Below are positions 24,568-35,173 of a stretch of DNA of 64,000 nt, piece after piece. The translations under genes were made by a program, and so were the position numbers. The stretch lies in NCBI RefSeq assembly GCF_037126175.1, contig NZ_CP146986.1, forward strand, positions 806,001-870,000. Reading direction: 5' to 3'. Position 1 is the stretch's first letter, and the number at the start of each line of letters is the position of its first letter. The notes below the pieces were generated by a model. The model saw nothing but the letters and a program-made list of their open reading frames with translations. It was not told where the DNA came from and searched no databases. This DNA is from Pseudomonas sp. RSB 5.4. Lineage in GTDB: Bacteria; Pseudomonadota; Gammaproteobacteria; Pseudomonadales; Pseudomonadaceae.

Positions 24568-25667
24568 GGCTGCACCGCGCTGAACAGTGGAATCCGCCCA
24601 TTGAGGGATGGGCGGTAATGCCACGTCAGTTGTTGCAGATTCACACCCTGATCGAGGATTTCTCTGACAGTCGCAGCGGCAATGCTCAGCGCCAGCGTCT
24701 GCCCCGGACACTGATGCCGGCCGCTGCCAAAGCTGAAACTGCGCCGGTCAGGACGATCCAGCAGAAACCGCTCGGGCTCTGCATTCAACAAAGGATCGCG
24801 GTTGGCCGAGGCCAGCAGCACCAGAATCACCTCACCGGCCTCAAGCCGCACGCCATCGATCTCGCAAGTCTGCGCGACAAAGCGCCGAGTGTTCTGCACC
24901 GGCGGATCAAAGCGCTGAACCTCGGCCAGCAACACGTCCATTGCGGCATCACGCAACTCGGGCTGACGTTGCAGCGCTATCAGCGCATTGCCGATCAGCC
25001 CGGCAGTCGCTTCAAACGTCTGCGAACAGAGACCGATCAGGTTGGCGATCAGGGTTTCTTCGTCTCCTGCAAAGCGCTGTTCGATGGCCTTGAGCAACTC
25101 GCTATCGGCTTCGGCCAGCAACTCGATAAAATAGCCGTGCAATTGCTCCGCCGCCGCATGCGCCGCCGCCAGTTGCAGGTCATTGCTCAGCGGCGACAGG
25201 CAGGCGACGAAATCCGGGGTCAACTCACTGATGGCCCGGCCCTGCGCCGGGGTGAAGCCGAGCAGCGCCGCGACCACGCACACCGGGCCGCGAAACATTG
25301 CCTTATATAAGCCATCGGCGTCCGCCGTCATCAATCGCGCCGCCACCAGCGTGCGTACCAGGTTGTCATCGATCAACTGCAGCGCCGGTTCCACCGCAGA
25401 GCGTGGGCGGCGCTGACGTTCGCCCTCGTTCATCCGCATCAACTGCCCGAACACCTTGCCGGCCATCCCCGAGGCAATCGCCATGGGCACCGGCTCCTGC
25501 AGCGGTCGCACCCGACAGTCGGCATGCATCAGCACTGCGCTCACCGCTCGGGCGCTGCTTGCGATCCACAGTTTCAATCCGTGATCAAAGGTCAGTCCGC
25601 CCTCGGCGCGCAGTTTGGCGTAGTAGGGATAGGGATCGGCATGCGTCGCAGCGATGATCGGGTCCAT
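24564..25667 (-). CDS. Cytochrome P450
   Basis: A 367-residue soluble bacterial P450, short for the family (usually about 400). The haem-binding loop FSFGSGRHQCPGQ carries the axial ligand Cys320. The K-helix region reads LLAEVQRFDPPVQNTRR. The I-helix segment FEATAGLIGNAL lacks the usual acid-Thr pair, so oxygen activation may differ. It is divergent from an ArsR-type regulator with only 78 bases between starts, indicating direct control. No ferredoxin or reductase gene is adjacent. The substrate is unknown. Confidence 0.87.
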   Translation of the reverse strand: MDPIIAATHADPYPYYAKLRAEGGLTFDHGLKLWIASSARAVSAVLMHADCRVRPLQEPVPMAIASGMAGKVFGQLMRMNEGERQRRPRSAVEPALQLIDDNLVRTLVAARLMTADADGLYKAMFRGPVCVVAALLGFTPAQGRAISELTPDFVACLSPLSNDLQLAAAHAAAEQLHGYFIELLAEADSELLKAIEQRFAGDEETLIANLIGLCSQTFEATAGLIGNALIALQRQPELRDAAMDVLLAEVQRFDPPVQNTRRFVAQTCEIDGVRLEAGEVILVLLASANRDPLLNAEPERFLLDRPDRRSFSFGSGRHQCPGQTLALSIAAATVREILDQGVNLQQLTWHYRPSLNGRIPLFSAVQP

Positions 25668-25745
25668 GGTTCACAGCCTTGTCGTCGGGAAAGTGAAGCG
25701 AGTATCTTCAGTTCGCAGCGACGACGATTCGTCGGGGAGCGAAAT

Positions 25746-26504
25746 ATGCACGCAGAACATCAAGACATCGGCGTCTCGCAAGTAGCCGCCGCTATCGCCG
25801 AACCGGCACGCACGAAAATTCTCTGCTCGCTGATGGACGGCCACGCCCGCACCAGCACTGAGTTGGCCGCCGTCGCCGAGGTCAGCGCCTCCACCGCCAG
25901 TGCGCACCTGACCAAGCTCAAGGATCTGGCACTGGTGCGCCTGCATGTGCAGGGCCGCCATCGCTATTACAGCCTCGCCGATCAGCGCGTGGCCCAGGCG
26001 CTGGAAGCGTTGATGGTGATCGGCCAGAACGCCGCGCCGATTTTCAAACCGCACACCCCGGATCGCCTGCAATTCGCTCGTACCTGCTACGACCACATGG
26101 CCGGGACGCTCGCGGTGTTGCTGCACGACCGTATGCTTGAGGCGGGGTGGCTGGTGGAAACCGATGAGCGGGCTTATCGCTTGAGCGACAGTGGCGAGGC
26201 GTTGTTTACGAGCTTGGGGATTGAGGTGCAGGACTTGAGTACCTTGCGCCGCAAGTTTGCCTGCCCGTGCCTGGACTGGAGCATGCGTCGGCCGCATCTG
26301 GGTGGTTCACTGGGGGCGGCGCTGTTGCAAATGGCGTTGAAGCGCAAGTGGGTGACGCAGGATCTGGACAGTCGGGCGCTGGCACTGACCGTGGCGGGGC
26401 GGAAGGAAATGGGTATGCGATTTGGTCTTGAGTTGCCATTAGACGCGCAGAGCAAAAGATCGCAGCCTGCGGCAGTTCCTATAGGTAACCGCGCACCTTT
26501 GTAG
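25746..26504 (+). CDS. ArsR-type winged-helix regulator with C-terminal extension
   Basis: A 252-residue regulator. The ArsR-like HTH lies at about residues 10-85 (AAIAEPARTKILCSLMDGHA, then SASTASAHLTKLKDL and GRHRYYSLAD). A C-terminal effector region follows, with the Cys pair FACPCLDWS near residue 177, absent from short ArsR proteins; the Cys residues could sense a metal or thiol stress. The ATG at 25746 follows GGGGAG. The last 18 or so codons read through a family B REP half-site, so the C terminus (QSKRSQPAAVP) is repeat-derived. It probably controls the divergent P450 gene. Confidence 0.8.
   Translation: MHAEHQDIGVSQVAAAIAEPARTKILCSLMDGHARTSTELAAVAEVSASTASAHLTKLKDLALVRLHVQGRHRYYSLADQRVAQALEALMVIGQNAAPIFKPHTPDRLQFARTCYDHMAGTLAVLLHDRMLEAGWLVETDERAYRLSDSGEALFTSLGIEVQDLSTLRRKFACPCLDWSMRRPHLGGSLGAALLQMALKRKWVTQDLDSRALALTVAGRKEMGMRFGLELPLDAQSKRSQPAAVPIGNRAPL
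26455..26487. repeat. Single REP (family B) overlapping the 3' end of the ArsR-type gene
   Basis: AAAGATCGCAGCCTGCGGCA followed by GTTCCTATAGG is half of the family B unit seen complete at 28621, 35664 and 52261. It is read as the C-terminal codons of the ArsR-like protein. Confidence 0.8.
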
Positions 26505-26536
26505 GATCCTGTATTTGCACCTTGTGCCAATCCAAT

Positions 26537-26572
26537 AGACTCGATACTGTACGCATAACCAGTATCGAGTCT
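26537..26572. promoter_or_regulatory. Perfect 13-bp inverted repeat before the radical SAM gene
   Basis: AGACTCGATACTG (26537-26549) and CAGTATCGAGTCT (26560-26572) pair perfectly around a 10-base loop, ending 5 bases before the ATG at 26578. The centre CTG-N10-CAG resembles a LexA box, but one half ends CCAG instead of ACAG. It could be an SOS-type operator or a hairpin hiding the ribosome site. Confidence 0.6.
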
Positions 26573-26577
26573 TCGCC

Positions 26578-27798
26578 ATGCAACTCATCGACAAGCTCAG
26601 CATTCTCGCCGACGCCGCCAAGTACGACGCCTCCTGCGCCAGCAGCGGTGCGCCCAAGCGCAGCTCCGAGGGCAAGAGCGGGTTGGGCTCGACCGACGGC
26701 ATGGGCATCTGCCACAGCTATACGCCGGACGGCCGTTGCGTATCGTTGCTGAAAATTCTCCTGACCAACTTCTGTCTCTACGACTGCCAGTACTGCGTCA
26801 ACCGCCGCTCCAGCGATGTGCCGCGTGCACGCTTCACCCCCGAGGAAGTGGTGACGTTGACCCTGGATTTCTACCGACGCAACTGTGTCAGCGGACTGTT
26901 TCTCAGCTCCGGGATCATCCGCTCGGCGGACTACACCATGGAGCAACTGGTGCGTGTGGCGAAGCTGCTGCGCGAAGAGCATGAATTTCGCGGCTACATT
27001 CACCTCAAGACCATTCCCGAGGCCGATCCGGCATTGATCGAGGAAGCCGGACGGTACGCCGATCGCCTCAGCGTCAATATCGAACTGCCCACCGATGCCA
27101 GCCTGCAAACCCTGGCCCCGGAGAAACACATCGGCTCGATCAAGCAGGCGATGCACACCATCTACACCGGCGAGCAGACCGTGCTCAACGAGCCGCGCTC
27201 GGCGAAATTTGCCCCGGCCGGGCAGAGCACGCAGATGATCGTCGGCGCCGATGACACCGACGACAGCACGATCCTGCATGGCGCCCAGGCCTTGTACGGC
27301 AATTTCCGCCTGCGCCGGGTTTACTATTCGGCATTCAGCCCGATTCCCGACAGCCCGAAAAGCGTGCCATTGGCCGCGCCGCCGCTGATGCGCGAGCATC
27401 GTTTGTATCAGGCCGACTTCCTCTTGCGCAGTTACGGCTACAGCGCCGACGAGTTGCTCAAGGGGCCGGGTAATCTGGCGCTGGATATCGATCCGAAGCT
27501 GGCCTGGGCGCTGCAGAATCGCGAAGTGTTTCCGCTGGATCTGAATCGCGCCGAACCGGCGCTGATCGCGCGCATTCCCGGCATCGGCCTGCGCACCACC
27601 GAGCGTTTGGTGCAATTGCGCCAGCAACGGCGCATCCGCTATGAAGACGTGGCGCGCATGCGCTGTGTGCTGGCCAAAGCCAAGCCGTTCATCATCACCA
27701 GCGACTACCACCCGCAACAGGCCGAAGTCACCAGCCAGATGCTCTACCAGCAATTGCGCGACCGGCCGCAGCCACAGCAGATGGGGTTGTGGGGATGA
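26578..27798 (+). CDS. Putative DNA modification/repair radical SAM protein
   Basis: A 406-residue radical SAM enzyme. The cluster motif C66-x3-C70-x2-C73 (CLYDCQYC) binds the [4Fe-4S] that cleaves SAM. The C-terminal part has a helix-hairpin-helix, ARIPGIGLRTTERLVQLRQQ near residue 333, a non-specific DNA-binding element. This layout is the family annotated as a radical SAM protein linked to a uracil-DNA glycosylase (TIGR03916 type). The stop overlaps the next gene by ATGA. The reaction is unknown; a DNA base or backbone modification is the usual guess. Confidence 0.88.
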   Translation: MQLIDKLSILADAAKYDASCASSGAPKRSSEGKSGLGSTDGMGICHSYTPDGRCVSLLKILLTNFCLYDCQYCVNRRSSDVPRARFTPEEVVTLTLDFYRRNCVSGLFLSSGIIRSADYTMEQLVRVAKLLREEHEFRGYIHLKTIPEADPALIEEAGRYADRLSVNIELPTDASLQTLAPEKHIGSIKQAMHTIYTGEQTVLNEPRSAKFAPAGQSTQMIVGADDTDDSTILHGAQALYGNFRLRRVYYSAFSPIPDSPKSVPLAAPPLMREHRLYQADFLLRSYGYSADELLKGPGNLALDIDPKLAWALQNREVFPLDLNRAEPALIARIPGIGLRTTERLVQLRQQRRIRYEDVARMRCVLAKAKPFIITSDYHPQQAEVTSQMLYQQLRDRPQPQQMGLWG

Positions 27799-28616
27799 TC
27801 AATCTCGATTGCGACGACCTGTTCGACACCTGGCGCCAGCAGGCGCGCTGGCTGCTCAGCCATGAAGTCGACCCGAGTCTGGTGAGTTGGGCGTCGGAAG
27901 GGGTGAGCGATCTGTTTGCCAGTGACGTGCACGTGCCGGAGGGGCAGGGGCCGTTTCAGGCACGCATCCCCCGTGCATTGCTCGACACCCTGGAACAAGC
28001 TGCACGCTACCGGGGCGACCAGCGCTGGAGTCTGTTGTATGAAGTGCTGTGGCGAGTCAGCCATGGCGATCGCACGGCGATGATGGCCGGCGACAAACTC
28101 GGCAGCGAGTTGCAGCGGCGGATCAAGCAAGTGCAGCGCGAAGCCCACCATTTGCATGCGTTCGTGCGTTTCATCGAACGCCCGCAGGATCAGCCAGGCC
28201 CGCAATATGTGGCGTGGCACGAACCGGCCCACGACATCCTGCACAGCGCCAGCGAACATTTCATCGGACGCATGGGCCGCCACCGCTGGTTGATCGCCAC
28301 GCCGCGTGACGGGGTTTATTACGATGGTGAGCGACTGATCCATGAGCGCCAGTGCCCGGTGGAATGGCAGCAGCTGGCGCAGAACGTCGATGACCCGCAC
28401 GGCGAGTTATGGCTGACCTATTACAGCCACATCTTCAACCCGGCGCGGTTGAACGAGAAGGTCATGCAAGGGCACTTGCCGGTACGGTTCTGGAAGAATC
28501 TGCCGGAAGGGGAGTTGATTCCCGGGCTGATTACCCAGGCGCGCACGGGCAAACAGCAGAACGGACAGGCCAGCGGGATAGCCGCGCGAGCCGGCAAGCG
28601 AATTGCGTTGAAATAG
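27795..28616 (+). CDS. DUF4130-type probable DNA metabolism protein
   Basis: A 273-residue protein of the TIGR03915/DUF4130 family. ARIPRALLDTLEQAARYRGD, VQREAHHLHAFVRFIE and the ending region YYSHIFNPARLNEKVMQGHL, then PVRFWKNLPEG, are the family blocks. In many bacteria this domain is fused to a uracil-DNA glycosylase; here it stops after the DUF4130 part, so no glycosylase is present. The ATG at 27795 overlaps the radical SAM stop and makes the pair one operon. A combined role in repairing damaged bases is inferred from that linkage. Confidence 0.85.
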   Translation: MINLDCDDLFDTWRQQARWLLSHEVDPSLVSWASEGVSDLFASDVHVPEGQGPFQARIPRALLDTLEQAARYRGDQRWSLLYEVLWRVSHGDRTAMMAGDKLGSELQRRIKQVQREAHHLHAFVRFIERPQDQPGPQYVAWHEPAHDILHSASEHFIGRMGRHRWLIATPRDGVYYDGERLIHERQCPVEWQQLAQNVDDPHGELWLTYYSHIFNPARLNEKVMQGHLPVRFWKNLPEGELIPGLITQARTGKQQNGQASGIAARAGKRIALK

Positions 28617-28620
28617 AAAA

Positions 28621-28702
28621 TCAAAAGATCGCAGCCTTCGGCAGCTCCTACATGGGTACCGCATTCCATCTGTAGGAGCTGCCGAAGGCTGCGATCTTTT
28701 GA
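28621..28702. repeat. REPIN (family B)
   Basis: AAAGATCGCAGCCTTCGGCA and its inverted copy TGCCGAAGGCTGCGATCTTT are separated by about 40 bases. It lies between the DUF4130 gene and the ilvE terminator. Confidence 0.9.
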
Positions 28703-28718
28703 TCTTTATCACAACGAA

Positions 28719-28757
28719 AAAAGCCCCCCATCAAGCACTTGATGGGGGGCTTTTTGT
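28719..28757. terminator. Bidirectional Rho-independent terminator
   Basis: AAAAAGCCCCCCATCAAG and CTTGATGGGGGGCTTTTT form a strong G/C stem flanked by A-run and T-run, so it can stop ilvE on the minus strand and the DUF4130 operon on the plus strand. Confidence 0.92.
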
Positions 28758-28775
28758 GCATCAGCGGCCGTCAGA

Positions 28776-29795
28776 TCAAACCTTGACGATCCAGCCCGCT
28801 GGCGCTTCGATGTCGCCGGTCTGTACGCCAGTCAGCTCTTTGTAGAGCTTCTGGGTGACCGGGCCGACTTCGGTTTCGCTGTGAAACACGTGCAGATGGT
28901 CGTTGTAGCTGATCCCGCCGATCGGCGTGATCACCGCAGCGGTACCGCAAGCACCGGCTTCCTTGAAGTCCGACAGCTTGTCGATCAGCACGTCGCCTTC
29001 CACCACTTCCAGGCCCAGACGGGTTTTCGCCAGTTCGATCAGCGACAGGCGGGTGATGCCCGGCAGCACGGATGGCGAGTTCGGAGTGATGAACTTGTTG
29101 TCGTGGGTGATCCCGAAGAAGTTGGCCGAACCGACTTCCTCGATCTTCTTGTGGGTCAGCGGATCCAGGTAGATGGCGTCAGCGAAGTGCGCTTTCTTGG
29201 CCTGGGAGCCCGGCATCAGGCTGGCGGCGTAGTTGCCACCGACCTTGGCCGCACCGGTGCCTTGTGGGGCGGCGCGGTCGAAGCTGGAAATCTGGAAGTT
29301 GTGCGGGGTCAGGCCGCCCTTGAAGTAGGCGCCGACCGGGATCGCGAACACCGAGAAGATGAACTCCGGCGCGGTGCGCACGCCGATGTTGTCACCCACG
29401 CCGATCACGAACGGACGCAGGTACAGCGCGCCGCCGGTGCCGTATGGCGGGATGAAGCGCTCGTTGGCGCGAACCACTTCCTTGCACGCTTCGATGAACT
29501 GCTCGGTCGACACGTGCGGCATCAGCAGGCGAGCGCAGCTGCGTTGCATGCGAGCGGCGTTCTGGTCTGGACGGAACAGGTTGATCGAGCCGTCCTTGCA
29601 ACGATAAGCCTTCAGACCTTCGAAGCACTGCTGGCCATAGTGAAGGGCAGTCGAGCCTTCGCTGATGTGCAGCACGTTGTCTTCGGTCAGGGTGCCTTTG
29701 TCCCATTCGCCATTGCGAAAGTACGACAGATAGCGTTTGTCGGTCTTGATGTAGTCAAAACCCAGCTTGTCCCAATTGATGCTCTCGTTACCCAT
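28776..29795 (-). CDS. ilvE: Branched-chain amino acid aminotransferase IlvE
   Basis: A 339-residue class IV PLP aminotransferase that interconverts Val, Leu and Ile with their 2-oxo acids. STALHYGQQCFEGLKAYR, the PLP-lysine region GAAKVGGNYAASL near residue 200, and NFFGITHDNKFITPNSPSVL are typical. MGNESINWDK gives the start at 29795; a frame upstream has no support. It ends just before a strong terminator. It is transcribed alone but lies next to the branched-chain oxo-acid dehydrogenase operon, which uses its products. Confidence 0.95.
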   Translation of the reverse strand: MGNESINWDKLGFDYIKTDKRYLSYFRNGEWDKGTLTEDNVLHISEGSTALHYGQQCFEGLKAYRCKDGSINLFRPDQNAARMQRSCARLLMPHVSTEQFIEACKEVVRANERFIPPYGTGGALYLRPFVIGVGDNIGVRTAPEFIFSVFAIPVGAYFKGGLTPHNFQISSFDRAAPQGTGAAKVGGNYAASLMPGSQAKKAHFADAIYLDPLTHKKIEEVGSANFFGITHDNKFITPNSPSVLPGITRLSLIELAKTRLGLEVVEGDVLIDKLSDFKEAGACGTAAVITPIGGISYNDHLHVFHSETEVGPVTQKLYKELTGVQTGDIEAPAGWIVKV

Positions 29796-29940
29796 GACAC
29801 CCTCTATCACTGAACAACCGTCGAAACGGTTCAAGGCTTCTGACGTTTTTTTGGATGGGCACAACAATACTTCATTCTTGAGCGGTTTCGCAGCCCGGAC
29901 TATCGGATGACAGGCAGATAAATCGTGTCGGCCTCAAGAA

Positions 29941-30007
29941 TTCGCGAGCAAGCCCGCTCCCACATTTTGAAATGCATTCCCATTGTGGGAGCGGGCTTGC
30001 TCGCGAA
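29941..30007. repeat. REPIN (family A)
   Basis: TTCGCGAGCAAGCCCGCTCC and GGAGCGGGCTTGCTCGCGAA in inverted orientation with a 27-base centre, between ilvE and lpdV. Confidence 0.9.
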
Positions 30008-30030
30008 GAGGCCATCACTGCCACCATCCA

Positions 30031-31404
30031 TCACAGGTGCAACGCATGCCCCAAAGCACGCAGCGCTGCTTCCTGCACCGCTTCACCCAAGGTCGGATGC
30101 GCATGAATGGTGCCGCCGATGTCTTCCAGGCGCGCGCCCATTTCCAGGCTTTGCGCGAACGCGGTCGACAACTCCGATACGCCAACCCCGACCGCCTGCC
30201 AGCCGACAATCACATGATTGTCGCGACGCGCGACCACGCGCACGAAGCCGCTTTTCGATTCGAGGGTCATCGCCCGGCCATTGGCGGCGAACGGGAAGCT
30301 CGAGACGATGCAGTCCAGTCCGGCAGCCTTGGCCTCGTCCGGGGTCTGGCCGACCACCACCAGTTCCGGGTCGGTGAAGCACACGGCGGCGATGGCGGTC
30401 GGGTTGAATTCGCGGTGCTTGCCGCTGATCAGCTCGGCGACCATTTCGCCCTGAGCCATGGCGCGGTGCGCGAGCATCGGTTCGCCGCTCAGGTCGCCGA
30501 TGGCGTAGACGTTGCGCATGCTGGTCTGGCAGCGGCTGTCGATCTTGATCGCCGAGCCGTTCATGTCCAGGTTCAGCGCTTCGAGGTTCCAGCCTTGAGT
30601 GTTCGGCTTGCGACCCACCGCCACCAGCACCTGATCGGTTTCCAGATTGAGGGTGTCGCCGTTCGGCTCACGCACCTGCAAGGTGCCGTCGAAACCCAGC
30701 ACGCTGTGCTTGAGATAGAGCTTCACGCCCAGTTGCTTCAGTGCTTCGTGTACTGGCTGGGTCAGTTCGGCGTCGTAGGCCGGCAGGATACGATCCTGCG
30801 CCTCGACCACACTGACCTCGGCGCCGAGCTTGCGGTAAGCAATGCCCAGCTCCAGACCGATATAACCGCCGCCCACCACCACCAGGCGTTTCGGCACGGA
30901 CTTCGGCGCCAGTGCTTCGGTGGAGGAGATGATCGGCCCGCCGATCGGCAGGATCGGCAGGTTGACGCTGGTCGAACCAGTGGCCAGCACCAGATGCTCG
31001 CACTGGATGCGCGTGTCGCCGACCTCGACGGTTTTGCCGTCAACCACCTTGGCCCAGCCATGGATGACCTGAACCTTGTTCTTTTTCAGCAACGCGGCGA
31101 CGCCGGTGGTCAGGCGATCAACGATGCCGTCCTTCCACTCGACGCTCTTGCTGATGTCGATGGTTGGTGCCGAGACGCTGATGCCCAGCGCCGAATGCTC
31201 GCTGTGATTGCGGGTCTGGTGGAACTGCTCGGCCACGTGAATCAACGCTTTCGATGGAATGCAGCCGATGTTCAGGCAAGTGCCGCCCAGCGATTGGCCT
31301 TCGACCAGAATCGTCGAAATGCCCAGTTGCCCGGCGCGAATCGCCGTGACGTAACCGCCGGGGCCGCCGCCGATGATCAGCAGCGTAGTGTTCAGAGATT
31401 GCAT
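30031..31404 (-). CDS. lpdV: Dihydrolipoyl dehydrogenase of the branched-chain complex (E3, LpdV)
   Basis: A 457-residue FAD disulfide oxidoreductase. The FAD motif [14 protein letters not shown] lies near residue 11, the redox pair in [13 protein letters not shown] near 42, the NAD motif [12 protein letters not shown] near 178, and the dimer-interface HAHPTLGE near the end. It reoxidises the lipoyl groups of BkdB with NAD+. It is the last gene of the bkd operon, starting 7 bases after bkdB ends. The close match to P. putida LpdV separates it from the pyruvate-dehydrogenase E3. Confidence 0.95.
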   Translation of the reverse strand: MQSLNTTLLIIGGGPGGYVTAIRAGQLGISTILVEGQSLGGTCLNIGCIPSKALIHVAEQFHQTRNHSEHSALGISVSAPTIDISKSVEWKDGIVDRLTTGVAALLKKNKVQVIHGWAKVVDGKTVEVGDTRIQCEHLVLATGSTSVNLPILPIGGPIISSTEALAPKSVPKRLVVVGGGYIGLELGIAYRKLGAEVSVVEAQDRILPAYDAELTQPVHEALKQLGVKLYLKHSVLGFDGTLQVREPNGDTLNLETDQVLVAVGRKPNTQGWNLEALNLDMNGSAIKIDSRCQTSMRNVYAIGDLSGEPMLAHRAMAQGEMVAELISGKHREFNPTAIAAVCFTDPELVVVGQTPDEAKAAGLDCIVSSFPFAANGRAMTLESKSGFVRVVARRDNHVIVGWQAVGVGVSELSTAFAQSLEMGARLEDIGGTIHAHPTLGEAVQEAALRALGHALHL

Positions 31405-31411
31405 GCGAGCC

Positions 31412-32692
31412 TTACTCCACAAACAAAGTGGCAGGATGTTCGATCAAGCCACGGATGGCCTGGATGAAGAGCGCCGCGTCCATGCCGTCGACCACGCGGT
31501 GATCGAAGGAGCTGGAGAGGTTCATCATCTTGCGGATCACCACCTGGCCTTTGACGACCATTGGCCGTTCGACGATTTTGTTCACGCCGACGATCGCCAC
31601 TTCCGGCAGGTTCAGCACCGGGGTGCTGACGATGCCGCCCAACGCACCGAGGCTGGTGAGGGTGATGGTCGAGCCGGACAATTCGTCGCGGTTGGCCTTG
31701 CCATTGCGTGCGGCATTGGCCAGACGCGAGATTTCCGCGGCGCTGTCCCACAGGCTGCGCGCCTCGGCGTGACGCACCACCGGTACCATCAGGCCCACAT
31801 CGCTTTGCGTGGCGACACCGACATGCACTGCGCCGAGGCGGGTGATGACCTGGGCTTCGTCGTCATAGCGGGCGTTCATCTGCGGGAAGTCGCGCAGGGC
31901 CACGACCAATGCGCGGACGAGGAACGGCAGCAGGGTCAACTTGCCACGGCTGGCGCCGTGTTTTTCATTGAGGTGCGCGCGCAGTTCTTCAATCGCGGTG
32001 ACGTCGATTTCCTCGACGTAGCTGAAGTGTGCGGCGCGCTGGGTGGCGTCCTGCATGCGCTGGGCGATCTTGCGGCGCATGCCGATCACTTGAATCTGTT
32101 CTTCATCGTGACGCTGAGCGTATGCGGCGGCTGCGGGTGCCGAAGCGTTGGATTGACCCTGCGCCAGATAAGCCTCGAGGTCTTCGTGCAGCACACGACC
32201 GGCCGGGCCGGAACCGCGCACCAGACGCAACTGAATGCCCAGGTCCAGCGCATGCTTGCGCACGGCCGGCGAGGCCAGCGGACGTTCATCGGCTTTACGG
32301 GCTACCATCGGGCCCTGGCAAGCCGGAGCCGGACGCGGTGCGGCAGCGGCCGCAGGTTTGCTCTCGGCAAATGTTTCAACTTTCGGCGCAGCAGGTGCCT
32401 CTTTCGCGGCAACCGGTGCTGGCGCGGCGGACTCTTTCAAGTTGCCGGCGCCTTCAACCTCAATGCTGATCAGCACACTGCCGACCGCCATCACTTCACC
32501 CGGCTGACCGCCGAGGGCAATCACCTTGCCGTGTACCGGCGACGGAATGTCGACCATTGCCTTGTCGGTCATCACGTCCGCCAGCACCTGGTCTTCAACC
32601 ACCAGATCGCCAACCTTGACGTGCCACTGCGACAGTTCTACTTCTGCGATGCCTTCGCCGATGTCCGGCATCTTGATAACGTGCGTGCCCAT
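31412..32692 (-). CDS. bkdB: Branched-chain 2-oxo acid dehydrogenase E2 (BkdB)
   Basis: A 426-residue dihydrolipoyl transacylase. The N-terminal lipoyl domain (residues 1-80) has the attachment Lys in [11 protein letters not shown] Pro/Ala-rich linker follows, then a peripheral subunit-binding domain ([20 protein letters not shown], about 140-175). The catalytic domain ends with [13 protein letters not shown]. It transfers the branched acyl group from E1 to CoA and forms the core of the multienzyme complex. It directly follows bkdA2 without a gap. Confidence 0.95.
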   Translation of the reverse strand: MGTHVIKMPDIGEGIAEVELSQWHVKVGDLVVEDQVLADVMTDKAMVDIPSPVHGKVIALGGQPGEVMAVGSVLISIEVEGAGNLKESAAPAPVAAKEAPAAPKVETFAESKPAAAAAPRPAPACQGPMVARKADERPLASPAVRKHALDLGIQLRLVRGSGPAGRVLHEDLEAYLAQGQSNASAPAAAAYAQRHDEEQIQVIGMRRKIAQRMQDATQRAAHFSYVEEIDVTAIEELRAHLNEKHGASRGKLTLLPFLVRALVVALRDFPQMNARYDDEAQVITRLGAVHVGVATQSDVGLMVPVVRHAEARSLWDSAAEISRLANAARNGKANRDELSGSTITLTSLGALGGIVSTPVLNLPEVAIVGVNKIVERPMVVKGQVVIRKMMNLSSSFDHRVVDGMDAALFIQAIRGLIEHPATLFVE

Positions 32693-33751
32693 TCAGACCT
32701 CCATGACCCGTTTCAACGCCGCGCCCACTCGGGACGGCCCTGGGAAATACGCCCACTCTTGCGCGTGCGGGTAGGGGGTGTCCCAACCGGTGACGCGCTC
32801 GATCGGCGCTTCCAGGTGATGGAAGCAATGCTCTTGCACCAGCGACACCAGTTCGGCGCCGAAACCGCAGGTGCGGGTGGCTTCGTGGACCACCACGCAG
32901 CGACCGGTTTTCTTCACCGACTTGACGATGGTTTCCAGGTCCAGCGGCCACAAACTGCGCAGGTCGATGACTTCGGCGTCAACACCGGATTCTTCAGCGG
33001 CGACTTGCGAGACGTAGACGGTGGTGCCGTAGGTCAGCACGGTCACGTCCTTGCCCGGACGGGTGATCGCGGCAACGTCCAGCGGCACGGTGTAGTAGCC
33101 ATCCGGCACCTGGGCTTGCGGGTGTTTCGACCACGGGGTTACCGGACGGTCGTGGTGGCCGTCGAACGGGCCGTTGTACAGGCGTTTCGGCTCGAGGAAG
33201 ATCACCGGGTCATCGTTTTCGATGGAGGCGATCAGCAGGCCTTTGGCGTCATACGGATTGGATGGCATGACGGTGCGCAGACCGCAGACCTGAGTGAACA
33301 TCGCCTCGATGCTCTGGCTGTGGGTCTGGCCACCGTAGATCCCGCCGCCACAGGGCATGCGCAGGGTCATCGGCGCGGTGAACTCGCCGGCCGAGCGATA
33401 ACGCAGACGCGCCGCTTCGGAGATGATCTGGTCGGAAGCCGGGTAGACGTAGTCGGCGAACTGAATCTCGGCCACCGGCCGCAGGCCGTAAGCGCCCATG
33501 CCCACGGCAACACCGACGATGCCGCTTTCGGAGATTGGCGCGTCGAACACCCGCGAGGTGCCGTACTTGGTCTGCAGGCCTTCGGTGCAACGGAACACGC
33601 CGCCGAAGTAGCCGACGTCCTGACCGAACACCACCACATTGTCGTCACGCTCAAGCATCACATCCATGGCCGAGCGCAGGGCCTGGATCATGGTCATGGT
33701 GGTCGTGGTCATGGCGGTTTCCAACTGAATATTGTTGTTGTGATCGTTCAT
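32693..33751 (-). CDS. bkdA2: Branched-chain 2-oxo acid dehydrogenase E1 beta (BkdA2)
   Basis: A 352-residue transketolase-like subunit that pairs with BkdA1 to decarboxylate the oxo acids of Val, Leu and Ile using thiamine diphosphate. FGQDVGYFGGVFRCTEGL near residue 42, DAPISESGIVGVAVGMGAYG and the C-terminal ERVTGWDTPYP block match the P. putida protein. The Thr-rich start (MTTTTMTMIQAL) would allow an internal ATG; the longer start MNDHNNN is kept because it is conserved in P. putida. One base separates its start from the bkdA1 stop. Confidence 0.95.
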   Translation of the reverse strand: MNDHNNNIQLETAMTTTTMTMIQALRSAMDVMLERDDNVVVFGQDVGYFGGVFRCTEGLQTKYGTSRVFDAPISESGIVGVAVGMGAYGLRPVAEIQFADYVYPASDQIISEAARLRYRSAGEFTAPMTLRMPCGGGIYGGQTHSQSIEAMFTQVCGLRTVMPSNPYDAKGLLIASIENDDPVIFLEPKRLYNGPFDGHHDRPVTPWSKHPQAQVPDGYYTVPLDVAAITRPGKDVTVLTYGTTVYVSQVAAEESGVDAEVIDLRSLWPLDLETIVKSVKKTGRCVVVHEATRTCGFGAELVSLVQEHCFHHLEAPIERVTGWDTPYPHAQEWAYFPGPSRVGAALKRVMEV

Positions 33752-33752
33752 G

Positions 33753-35173
<1,421 letters not shown>

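Noticed and set aside
26547..26562. A definite LexA box
   Set aside because: CTGTACGCATAACCAG fits CTG-N10-CAG, but the right half is CCAG rather than ACAG and the centre is not AT-alternating. It is kept only as a possibility under the inverted-repeat entry.
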